Assembly: GCA_027186245.1 (NCBI GenBank) | Contig: CP114487.1 | Span: forward strand, 11,589,001-11,653,000 | Length of the DNA stretch: 64,000 bases | Direction: 5' to 3' | DNA from: Coriaria nepalensis | Taxonomy: Eukaryota > Streptophyta > Magnoliopsida > Cucurbitales > Coriariaceae | Part shown: positions 1 through 10,023 of the stretch, one piece after another | Position numbering within the stretch: position 1 is the stretch's first letter | Layout: each line of letters starts with the position of its first letter | Program-made: the position numbers and the translations under genes | The notes under the pieces: model-generated | Databases searched by the model: none | Told to the model about the DNA's origin: nothing | The model's input: only the letters and a program-made list of their open reading frames with translations

Positions 1-194
1 GTCTTAATCGTTTAGAGGGACCCCATGAAATCTTGGCCCATTTAGAATCTTTAGCAATAATTTTAGACAGCATTACCATACTAACATTATTATATATATA
101 TAATTGAAACCTATGCATGCATGCATAGATATACATATAAAACTGGCATACAAATCAAATAGATATGCAAGAGCGATCGTGTTCATGATCATCA

Positions 195-524
195 TCATAC
201 GTCTCTAACATGAAAAATATTGGGATTCTTAATCACAATATCGTACATATAGATGGAATTGAACTTAGATAAATCTGTCGGAAGTGAAATCAGGTCGATC
301 GAAGAATGTTTGTGAAATTGAAAAAGATCGGGATCGCCGCCATAATACCTTTCCCAACCCAACCCGGTTAAGATCCTCTCGAGCGACGAATACGATGTTA
401 TAGCTTGTCCTGTAGGCAAGTGAACCAAAGCTTTTTTTCTAGATCCGCCACTGCTTCCGGCTTGCTTTCCATCCAATGAGTCAAGTCTAATCACACCGTC
501 TTTGAATACCCACACTCCCGACAT
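195..524 (-). CDS. Flowering-promoting factor 1-like protein
   Basis: Single-exon gene of 109 residues, the usual size of the FPF1 family of small plant proteins linked to flowering time and gibberellin responses. The start is the ATG at 522-524, which gives the family N-terminus MSGVWVFKDGVIRL; the open frame extends further upstream only through non-ATG codons. Family landmarks are LPTGQAITSYSSLE, the GWERYYGGDPDLFQFHK block, SIDLISLP and the C-terminal YDIVIKNPNIFHVRD. No signal peptide or membrane segment is seen. The linker after the first 14 residues is Gly/Ser-rich. A TATA-like box lies about 120 bp upstream of the start. The molecular function of the family is not well defined, so the role is known only by homology. 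Confidence 0.93.
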   Translation of the reverse strand: MSGVWVFKDGVIRLDSLDGKQAGSSGGSRKKALVHLPTGQAITSYSSLERILTGLGWERYYGGDPDLFQFHKHSSIDLISLPTDLSKFNSIYMYDIVIKNPNIFHVRDV

Positions 525-644
525 GATTGGGGCCAGGGTGTTTGGTGACAAGGTTCCGATATTTGGAGAAGGGGATGGATTAAGCTGCTGCTATGGTAGT
601 AGTTTAGAGATGAGTTGAGGGATTTTAGAGAGGAGGGGAGGAGT

Positions 645-652
645 TTATATAA
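645..652 (-). promoter_or_regulatory. TATA-like box of the FPF1-like gene
   Basis: TTATATAA (self-complementary) about 120 bp upstream of the FPF1-like ATG on the minus strand, a plausible spacing for a core promoter plus a short leader. Inferred from motif and position only. Confidence 0.5.
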
Positions 653-877
653 GGTGACAAGTGGGGTCCAAAACCAAGACAAGAAGAGAATACTCTAAAT
701 TGGGAGCTAGTGATTATATGAATTTTAACTTTTGCTTTTGGTTTGAATTATATTTTACATTGTAGGTATTGGGGGGTCCAAAAATAGAGGATAATGGCTA
801 AGAAGGTCTTGATTTTTTTTAAGAGCCATTAATTGGTGCCTCCTGGGGTTGGATTTTGGGGAGGGAATATCAATGTT

Positions 878-880
<3 letters not shown>

Positions 881-947
<67 letters not shown>
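881..947. repeat. Compound microsatellite (AT)n(AG)n
   Basis: About 28 bp of AT dinucleotides run directly into about 30 bp of AG dinucleotides ending in GGGAGAGGGAG. Visible by eye. Confidence 0.95.
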
Positions 948-948
<1 letters not shown>

Positions 949-1164
949 CATTTAAAATGTTCTTGGAATATTTACTTCCGATAATTAGAGTAAGGATTAA
1001 GCTCCTTATCAATTGATGTAGCGCACTTATCATCACATGATGAAGCTAAAACACAATCATAACCGTTGGTCTACACGGTCTGAATCAGTAGGGTTTGGAC
1101 TAAATCCATACTTCCAGTGGAACTATGATCTATCGATTGTTTAATCATGAAACGAAAAGATAAG

Positions 1165-1248
1165 ACTTCATACATCATACATCATACTTCATACTTCATA
1201 CTTCATACTTCATACTTCATACTTCATACTTCATACTTCATACTTCAT
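1165..1248. repeat. Heptamer tandem array, 12 units of ACTTCAT
   Basis: Twelve consecutive 7-bp units. Units 2 and 3 are the variant ACATCAT and the other ten are identical ACTTCAT. A minisatellite-like array in the spacer. Confidence 0.95.
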
Positions 1249-1843
1249 AGTCAAGAGGACCACTACATCCTATCGTGTCAAGCTTGCATGCATTAATCAA
1301 GAGATGTTGAACGTTACTCTTGAAAAATTAAACATGGAAAAAACAAAGAAAAAAAATGTATATATGTGTAATTAGTATTAGATTACCCACATGGTATCAC
1401 ATGGGCTTTATAATAATCTCATATGTATCTATATGGTCCTCCATGCCTTTATAAACAACATCGACTACCTCGATGTCTAGTCAATTAGTCCATCGATCCA
1501 TCTATCTCCAACTTGTTCGAATCTCTTCGATATTTTTTCATCTCAAAATCCAATTACTTATAAGTCCATTAGTCAATTAAGTGTATAAATACACATCTTG
1601 TTTCTTATGACTCGAACTTTAGACCTACTTGGTTCCCTACAAAGGCTACTATCACTAAATCATAATAAAATGTATATGAACTAACTTACTATAAAATGAA
1701 ACACCCAACAAACATTTCATGATGGTCTTTAAGATTCTTACTTATTTTTACTAAATCAATGTCACACAATACGTAACGTACCCTAACACACTTGATTGAT
1801 TAGGTGTAACTAATTAATTAAACAGAAACAAATTAATTATTGA

Positions 1844-3021
1844 CTAATTCAAAAAGAAATTAGCTAGATCGTGATCTCCAAGCCAATCACCGGCCGGATC
1901 ATCATGCTTGTCCTCTACTGATTCTAGAAAATTAGAGCCAAACTGCAACTGCAAATCCCGGTCGTGATCTTGATCGTCATGATCAGGCCGCCTTTGATCA
2001 TCTGATGATAGCAATGCTAACGGATCCACATGATCGTCGTGATCGTCATTAGCTAAATCTATCACACTGTTCGGGATCATAATATCGTCACGATCATCAT
2101 GGCTTTTCAACTTCGTAAACTCTAAATCAAGAATGTTACAAATATCCTCCGTGGTAAAGTCTATGTGCATGGAATTTGAAGCTGTTGGTGAAGCAGTTTT
2201 ACTACTTTCCTCCCCATCACTATTCTTATTTATATTTTCCTCCCCAAACAGTTTTTCCAAAATTGCCTCCTTTCTATCAGTATCATTATTATTGTTATGA
2301 TTCTCATCACCCGTTCCCTCAGATCTGATGTTACATTGCAAAGCTTCTTGGGCGGGTTCACTATTGGGCTGCTTCTTCGGATACTTGATCTGGGCCGAGT
2401 CCGAATCATGGCCTCTCTTAGTCCTAGATATGTTAGTATTCCAATAATTCTTAATCTCATTATCGGTCCGTCCAGGTAGCCGGCCCGCTATCAAAGCCCA
2501 TCTACAAAAACACTCAAAAAAATTTTGGAAAAATTCTTGTTTGTACACTAAATCATATCACAGCAACGTCGTGTAGTAAATAAAGTGTCTATAATATAAT
2601 TTGGTATTAAAATAGTTATTATTTTCTTGTAAACAAGTTGATACCTGTTTCCCAGAAGCTTGTGAAGTCTAATGATCAACTCCTCTTCATCCTGTGAAAT
2701 GTTTCCTCTCTTGATACCAGGCCTAAGATAATTCATCCAACGTAGCCTACAGCTCTTCCCACACCGCTTCAACCCTAATTTAATGAAGTGTCAAGTGAGT
2801 TTAATTAGCTTAAGCAGCTAGTAATCAAATATAACGAAAAAGATGATTAAGTGGGAGGATATAACAGTAATAACATACGTACCGGCATCTCGAGCAAGAC
2901 TACTCCATTTTCCTTCACCGCGGAGCTTTACAAAATCAGTAAGCAGTTCATCTTCAAGAGCACTCCAAGCTCCTTTGTTCAATCCATCACTGCAGCTTCC
3001 GGAAGCTGGACTTCTTCCCAT
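1844..3021 (-). CDS. R2R3-MYB transcription factor, TT2/anthocyanin-type
   Basis: Three exons: 2883-3021, 2645-2774 and 1844-2501, giving 308 residues with phase preserved. The two intron positions, after ARDAG within R2 and at GNR|W within R3, are the classic R2R3-MYB ones. R2 covers about residues 15-65 and R3 about 67-116, with regularly spaced tryptophans and the hallmark [12 protein letters not shown] and [15 protein letters not shown]3 carries the bHLH-binding signature [DE]Lx2[RK]x3Lx6Lx3R (EL..R...L......L...R), so it should bind DNA in the nucleus with a bHLH partner, as TT2, anthocyanin and trichome MYBs do. The C-terminal half is acidic and rich in Asp and His (DDHDDHVDP region), a likely activation domain. 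Assignment to a proanthocyanidin or anthocyanin branch is inference; no C-terminal subgroup motif settles it. Confidence 0.95.
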
Positions 3022-4300
3022 TTCTTCTTCTTCTTCTTCTTCTTCTTCTTATTCTTCTATCTCTCTATACTCTCTCTCTCACTACTGCAAAAATGTGGTG
3101 TCTACTCTTTATCTAAACATGTTTCTTTTTCCTCTCTTTTTCCTCTCTTTTTCTTTATATTAACAAAATTGTTTTTATATAAAATGGACCCGGTGAGCTA
3201 CAGATGTTCTCAGATCCATACAGCTTTCCCTTTCTCTTTTCCATAATCACGTCCAACACGTGGTTCGTCTTTCTTTTGTTTTTGTTTATATATAGGGACA
3301 GAGTGGGCTCGTCAAGATCTTCAATGAATTTTATCAGCCATGTCTGGGGAGCACACGACCACGTGATTGAATTGTTTTAATGAGTGGTTGAAATTTGAAA
3401 AGTAATATATATATATGTATATATATATGTACTATACATCTGCCTTTCCGACCCATCATGTCTGAATTGTTGTCCTCATAAGCTGGAGCTAACTTGTTAG
3501 CGATCACACAGAGAGCTTGAAAGTCTGTTCATAAAACCTCAAAATAGTATACTTCAATCTATCACATGATTTTTGACAGAGCAACAATATAACCTTTTTT
3601 TCTTACATGTAGTGGTTAATTGTTAATTAGTAATAATTGGTGTAATAACCTTAAGAAATTGAGTTTGGGAACTCTTTGCTTTATAGTCATTTTAGGTATT
3701 TCAGGTCATGCACGTTTCCCAAATTTGATCACGTGTTTAAATTAATTAATTACCTAAAAAAACATACGTACTAGAAAATGATTAAAACTGGATCGTCTAA
3801 ATATTAAACTATTAATATCATTTTTTATTTAATTAATATGGTATATATATTTATGTACTTTATACGTAGTAAGTAGCTTCTGGTCTCTGTTTTAGCACCA
3901 AAGACGTACATGCCTGTTATGACGTGAACAAAAATATTGAAAGTTCGTTAGCAACAATAAATAAATGCGCACGTGTTTATAGAATCATCACTCTGTTAGC
4001 TGTTGGCCCCGGTACGTACCTTTTTTCTTCTAAAAATAATAAAATATTTGGACATATTTTTTTTGTTTATTTGTTAGATATATACTAAATTTAAGGTTTA
4101 GGCTTTAACTCAGGGGCGTTGCTTTATTTTGCTAGTTCATTTCGAACTTCGAACGGCCTTTGTCTGGTCTTCAACCCAATTTTGGTTTAGGCGTAACAAA
4201 TTTTGTTCCTACAAATCGTGGTCGGAAAACGACAAACAATTCTACATCGTCCCCTTGTGTCACGTTTTTTTTTTTTTTTTTTCTTTTTTAATACCAATTT
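3022..4300. other. MYB promoter and AT-rich spacer
   Basis: The MYB leader (minus strand) contains a GAA/TTC run at about 3024-3056. Further out are AT microsatellites near 3405-3430 and a T-run near 4266-4285. Short frames here are shadows or low complexity, and no gene is seen. Confidence 0.65.
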
Positions 4301-5930
4301 TTTAAAAGAGTGTGGTTTAAGATAAACGTCTGTTTTCATAAATAAATAGTAATTGGAATTGAGGTCGGTCAATCATGTTTTGATATTTTAATTAGTATTA
4401 AGAAAAGTATGATAGAGAAATAAGTAATAAACTGCTTAGATTTCAAAAAAATATATCTATATTATATTATTATATTAGTTAATTTTTATATTTGGACAAA
4501 TTTGAGAAATCATAAACAACTTTACACGTGTTTAGCTATCATTACTCAGTATCCTGATTGTTTATGCTTTATGGTAGAGACATATCCCCCACTTAAAGTT
4601 ACCTCATGGTGTGACGGTGCCGGTCCAATCTGATACGTTGGGGATGTGTCCCCTACTTAGTTTGTGGCTCCCTTAAGTTGATGATAGCTCGAACCTTTTA
4701 TGGATTAGCCTTAATTCCCCTTTGGTGCATAATGTATCTCAGGAACTTGCCCGATCATACTTTGGATACACATTTCATTAAGTTCAACTTCATCTCGTAC
4801 TCCTTCATTACCTCGAACGCCTCCTTTAAGTGATTAGAGTGGTCCATTTTCACTACACTTTTTACTAGTATATCATCCACGTACATTTCCATTGTATTCC
4901 TCAATTGCTTCTGAAACATATCGTTAATAAGTTTTTGGAAGGTTACCCCAACATTCTTTAATCTGAAGGGCATTACATTATAGTAGTAAGTGACCTTGTC
5001 AGTTATGAAAGAGGTCTTCTCCTAATCTCCAGCCCATATCTTTACTTGGTGGTATCCTGAGTATGCGTCCATGAGTCTCTTGACTCTTCTTCCCATGCCG
5101 TTTTGGTTTTTAGACGGGATGCCACATCATCTTCCTCAAGATAGGAGCTCATTCCGATCGATGAACCTCGATGTCCCCCTGCGGAAAGACGCATGCCTTT
5201 ATGCCTCGGCTATCCTCCCCTCTAATGCCTTATCTCAACCATGATTTTAGAGATTCTCGCGTCTATAGAATGCTCAACCATATGGCCAATTCTTTCTGCT
5301 TGACCTATTTCCATCATTTCTATTGCATGCAATATGTTTACTCCACTATTGACCACCGAAAGAGTTTATGGAGGTGTTGGTCGTCCTCTGACAATGCTCC
5401 CATAACGCGTTATTCTTCATTTATGTAAGGGTGAGAGGATTCTGCTTCCTCATTCTCCTCCCTCATTCTCCTCCGTCTGCTCTTCCTTGCAATTTTCCAT
5501 ACTCTATACCACTATCTCCGAGGCTACTAATTCATTGGAATTTTTGAAAATGAAGACAACATCCTCACGGTCAGCGCCAAACTGTTAATATGAATCTATG
5601 TTCACTACAAAAGGCTCCACCACCTACAGTGTGCTACAAGATCAACGTCTGCACTCACAAACAAACAACGGTTAGGATTGAGGTCGACAACCCCACTCCG
5701 ATGCTTTAGTCAATTTCTAGAGGAGTGTGAGAGAGAAATAGGTAATAAGCTACTTAGATCCCCAAAAAAGCATCCTCCTTATACTGTTATGCTTGTTAGC
5801 TTTTATATCTGGACAAAATTGGACTAAATAACTTTACACGTGTCCAACTTTTATTGTTGACTATCTTAATTGTTCCTAGCTCTATGATAGAGACATATCC
5901 CAACTCAGAACTGCCTCAATTTGATACACC
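4300..5930 (-). mobile_element. Heavily deleted Ty3/gypsy LTR retrotransposon
   Basis: Two diverged direct repeats of about 300-350 bp, at about 4300-4636 and 5583-5930, bracket about 950 bp. They share many blocks in the same order, for example the stretch around ACTTTACACGTGT and ATGATAGAGACATATCCC, so they read as decayed LTRs. The left copy has a 20-bp insertion near 4610. The right copy starts TGTTAATATG. Immediately inside it, reading on the minus strand, is GTTTGGCGCTGACCG, which resembles the primer-binding region of plant gypsy elements. The interior keeps only a broken reverse-transcriptase piece; gag, protease, RNase H and integrase are missing. LTR borders are approximate. Confidence 0.65.
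4683..5100 (-). pseudogene. Reverse transcriptase fragment (Ty3/gypsy), broken
   Basis: Minus-strand translation shows the gypsy RT core in order: DAYSGYHQVKIW, EKTSFIT, then MPFRLKNVGVTFQ, MYVDDILVKS and GKFLRYIMHQRGIKANP. YVDD is the catalytic polymerase motif. At least two in-frame stops interrupt it, one after KIWAGD and one after KCVSKV, and a stop follows KANP. It is a dead relic between the two LTR-like repeats and is not a host gene. Confidence 0.85.
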
Positions 5931-7119
5931 AATAATATGTCATCCACTTAAGTATTAATAACTTTCTATTTAATTTTCACCTCTTCTATGTGTCATTCAC
6001 CTCCAATAGGATTAAGCTATTATTATATCGAATGACATTTTCCTTAATCCTATTAGACTTCAATCTTAGCCATCTCCCCATATTTAATTTTCCTAATATT
6101 TATCGATCCTGCCTCAGTCTTAATTTTTTCTTTCCCGAGCTAAAATTGCAGTTATGAGATTGTCCTAAAATCAAGCCCAACAAATAGCGATGGGTGATTT
6201 ATGACCGGAGAATATTAAAGAGCTGGTGTATCATGACGTGGATTGAAACAATTGAAAACGACATTTGTGGAAAAATTAATATATTAAAATATAAGAAATA
6301 AATATTAAAAACAAATTCTAATACAGTGATAAAGACTGCCTCGCCCTTCGGCGTACTACGTCCAGGACCAGCTTGGTAAATTCACGGGGATGGTCAGTGT
6401 TGTCGAGTGACGGATTACCATTCCGAATACAAAAATATCCGGTGGCCCCCCACATGAAGCTGTACGAGTGCAATCATGCATGTGACTGAGTGAAGTGAAA
6501 GCAAACGCTTTCAAAACATTGATGGGTGGTTAAATCTTTTCCTACCTCATAAAAGGGACGTCGCTTTCCCCTCCCAATATTTTTCAACATTATGGCGCAA
6601 AAAGCATCAAACGGGAAATCCCGTATCCATCGAATCTCTCTCCCCATTCAATAAAATGAGCTTCTATTTGGTATCTACTTTCTTCCTCTTCAGTCAACAC
6701 ATAGAATTAAGTTTAATATTTTATTTTCCACCGTTATTTCTGACCAGGAAAAAGACAAAATTAAAAGGGTTTTGGTTCGTGGTTTTCCAGTCTTTTACAG
6801 CCCAAGTCGTGGCCTTCTATTGACCTTAAAAAACTGGACCTCGATTGCAAGCATATGGTCAAGACCAAAAGACAGGGACAGGGCCCGAAACAGCTTAGAA
6901 GCTCAATTAACTGGTCCCTCTCTCGGACTCTCAACCGACTCTCTCTACCGTACAAGTAGTGAGAGAGTCTAAACGGGCTAGATAGGGTGCTGTCTGATTA
7001 AACTACACTGAACCACAGGTCCTCACTATATCTACTATCTGCGCAGCTTCTATAGATAATAAAAGGATAATTAAAACAAAACAACTCTCTAGTATAAGTT
7101 AAGATGACGGAGATTTTCA
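5931..7119. other. Spacer between gypsy relic and RPA2 3' end
   Basis: AT-rich to mixed sequence with short frames on both strands, none resembling a known protein. The part next to 7119 will include the RPA2 3' UTR. Nothing else can be supported. Confidence 0.6.
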
Positions 7120-9439
7120 TCAATACGCAGCTGATTTGAAGTGAAAGTCATCAATTGTCGAATATATCAAACCTTCATCTTCAAGAGACCTGATAGATTC
7201 CCTGACAAAAAGTCAAATTTGGTAAGAAATACAGTGTTAGTTACTTGCCCATTTGCCATATGAACTAGCAGCTAAAGCATCAGAGAGAAAAAGAGAGCAA
7301 GTACATGATCTTCTCCACGGGAATTTTTAGATGTCGGGAAAGTTCATCCCTATGCACACCCTTTTCGTTTCCTCTGCAACATCAATAGACATATCAAGCT
7401 CTTGAAGTTAGATAGTACGAATCTTACGGTACCAAGAATCGAACATGTAAGATATGGAAAGAACTCAACCGAACCTCATCTATGTTTCCTTTTAACACAG
7501 TTTCAAAACGAGGGAATTACCCAAAAGAACACCACCAATTCGCAAACAGCCTATCAGTTTAAAGGATGTAGCTAAACAAAACATGGTCAAGAAGTAAATG
7601 AATGGTGTAAGGAAAATTTCAGGGCAAGTCTTACATGCTAGAGGGCTGTTGAAGAAAATCAAGGACTAATTGATCGCAGCCCTTTAGTGCATCAACACTG
7701 TATTGTCCAGAGAACTGCAGAGAAAAAGATTATTTGACTTCAATTCTATAACAAAAACAAAAAGGGGATGACAAATGAAATTCACACTATTAGATGTCTT
7801 ACTTGTTCAGAAACTGATGTCTGAGAGCCACCTGATCCATTTTGATGTGGAATCTTTGTAGAGGAATCTACAGACTGTGATTGTGAGGATGGAACTACTT
7901 CCAGCTTCAAACCATGTGCATGTGAATCAACCATTAAACGTGACTCATATTCATCATGATATGTATTCAAAGAATCAAATTTGAGAACGAATATCATTAG
8001 CTTACATAATCAATACCTGTAAGTTGGAATTTCGTATGTGATTGTGTATGCATTCAATAAAGTGGCAGGTAACCTCATCATAGTTTGTAACTGGCCTGAA
8101 AACACACGGAAAATATGAGATTTTAACACACATTGAATCTGTAGAACTTTAAAAAAAAAAAAAAAAGAGCCGTATTAGCACTATAAACAGAGCATAATCA
8201 CTACTGAAGTTCGAAGATTTTTCTCCCACTAACAATTATCATCTGGCCATCAGAGATTTTGCCAAGGATCTTCAGTCCCAAGATTTATTTTTAATGCACT
8301 TATCAAATTTTCAGTTATCATAATATCGTCTAGTAGAGTACTCCAATCTTGTTACATTGCAGCAATATGATTTGGTGAAATGATATGAAGCTATATATGT
8401 TATCCTCATCTAACTGATGCAATTTCATCATATTCACGATGGTTTGTCATTGTGCAACGAACACGAGGGAAAAAATTCGCAAGCATTCAACAAACAAACC
8501 ACAGAAGGGTATAACCAAGTTTTCAAAGAGAAGTAACAAGAAATATTGTAGCATACCTAACAGAGAAGGCAAATATCTGTTTATTGCCTTGGAAGACTTT
8601 CAAGTGCCCATTGATGCGAACATACATCCCATCTCTGTAAAATAAAAAACAAACAGAAAAGAAAAAAGACATTAGTAAGAAAGTCTGAAAAAAGCTTCTG
8701 ATGTAGAGAATACCAAACTTACAGTATTTCACTCATTTGCTCCGAATCAAACGGCTCATTGACCCTATTAAAAGATGGATTTAAGGTTAATAGGAATCAT
8801 CTATTGATCCAATCAAACATAATCTGTCGGTTTAGACACAAAATGCATTCACATACCATCTTTTACAGCCAACTTTTCCAGTCCCATCATCTAGAACAAA
8901 AGTAATATCAGTTTTCCGTTCTGCTTTATCATAGACCTTTCCGACCACCGTAACCTGAATGAAAAGATACCAAATTTCACGCACTGAAAACAACAATGGA
9001 TAAAACCAAGGCTTGCCCAGACTATCCTACATTGAAAGAGACTAGTCAAGAGAAAGAATAAGTAGTACATTGGTGACATCTACACCACTGATGACAAAAT
9101 TTGATTTCTCATCGCCAGTTTGAGACGCCTCACTGATCTGCTTCACCGTTAATGGAGTTGCTCCCTGAATTTCGCGACTCTGCCAACAAAATGATTAAGA
9201 GAAATAAAAAGGCAGAAATTTAGCCAGATCATATCATACCTGTTTGGTTCCCATGAAAAAGAAGCCAAACAGATGACAGCCTCTGGCTCATCTATTCTAT
9301 TCGTCACATATTTTCCAGGCAACCAATCAGAGTCAGATTCGGAGGGACTGAGACTTACTTTTGCGGACAGAGAAGCGGAATCCGTCGACTGAGAGGCCGT
9401 AAATCCGGTGCCGGAATCGAACTGACTGCTCGAGAACAT
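7120..9439 (-). CDS. RPA2: Replication protein A 32-kDa subunit (RPA2)
   Basis: Ten exons: 9359-9439, 9069-9179, 8857-8954, 8723-8764, 8557-8634, 8017-8095, 7803-7943 (or from 7904), 7635-7714, 7305-7373 and 7120-7201. The product is 286 residues (273 with the alternative acceptor). It starts MFSSSQFDSG, the Ser-rich phosphorylated N-terminus of RPA32. The OB-fold follows (VTVVGKVYDKAERKTDI, LDDGTGKVGCKRW, MYVRINGHLKVFQGNKQIFAF), then the C-terminal winged helix (YSVDALKGCDQLVLDFLQQP, GVHRDELSRHLKIP, SLEDEGLIYSTIDDFHF). RPA2 is the middle subunit of the heterotrimer that coats single-stranded DNA in replication, repair and recombination. Exon 7 has two phase-0 acceptors, so that border is uncertain. 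The promoter has an E2F-type cluster. Confidence 0.95.
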
Positions 9440-10023
9440 TCCTGAAATCCGCAAGAGAAAAGAGAGATAGGAAATTCAAGGAAAAAGTGTGTAGATGGAA
9501 AGAGAGTCGCCGGTAATGCGTATATTGAATAGATTTGATTATTTGATTTCCCGCCAATTGCCGCTTTGCTTTCCCGCGTTTGTCAAGTTTTCGCGGGAAG
9601 GTTCTCACTGGGCCCTAATGAAATGGGCTAGCGAACGTAATGGGCCTATGCCCGATCCAGTATGTACAAAATGTCTTTACGTTTACGTAACGATTAACGA
9701 TCATACCTCTCATAATTTGGATACATTAGGCTGTTAATCGTTTGTCGTCACCTACGCTTTCCACGTTAGGAATCAATCTTGATCTCGCCCATCCCTGATC
9801 TTCCTTTTTGCGGTCACGTTTAAAAGAAAGTTTCTGTGGTTGGCTATTTTTCATTATTTATTAAATCCGAAAAAATGATTTATTCTACAGTACCTATAAA
9901 TAGCTCTTCCTTAAATCTTAACTGATTTTTGAAAGGCACTCCACTTAATCTTTAATCTTTCTCGCGTACTTCCTCTCTCTCTACTCTCTAGGGTTTGGAT
10001 TTCAGCTCCGAGTTTTAGCATCC
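9440..10023. other. Divergent promoter of RPA2 (-) and ABC1K1 (+)
   Basis: About 585 bp separate the two start codons, so the genes share a bidirectional spacer. The RPA2 side carries the E2F-type cluster. The ABC1K1 leader is a CT-rich tract followed by a CTAGGGTTTGG element just before its ATG, a common feature of plant housekeeping leaders. Confidence 0.6.
9547..9599. promoter_or_regulatory. E2F-type cluster upstream of RPA2
   Basis: Within about 160 bp upstream of the RPA2 ATG are two exact TTTCCCGC elements (9547-9554 and 9570-9577) and a third site in reverse, GCGGGAA preceded by TTTTC (9588-9599). TTTCCCGC is the canonical plant E2F site, and RPA genes are known S-phase E2F targets. 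Function is inferred from motif and position. Confidence 0.65.

Larger units (their letters stand above)
525..1843. other. Intergenic spacer between FPF1-like gene and MYB 3' end
   Basis: Holds the FPF1-like promoter, an AT/AG microsatellite and a heptamer tandem array (both listed separately). The short open frames here are low-complexity. No further gene is seen. Confidence 0.7.

Noticed and set aside
755..1036. Minus-strand open frame across the AT/AG microsatellite
   Set aside because: Its protein is SLSLSL and IYIYIY from the dinucleotide repeats; no homology or gene structure.
2843..3246. Two plus-strand open frames over the MYB first exon
   Set aside because: Antisense shadows of MYB exon 1 and its TTC-repeat leader.
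4187..4372. Minus-strand open frame at the poly-T run
   Set aside because: A poly-lysine artefact of the T-run next to the left LTR-like repeat.
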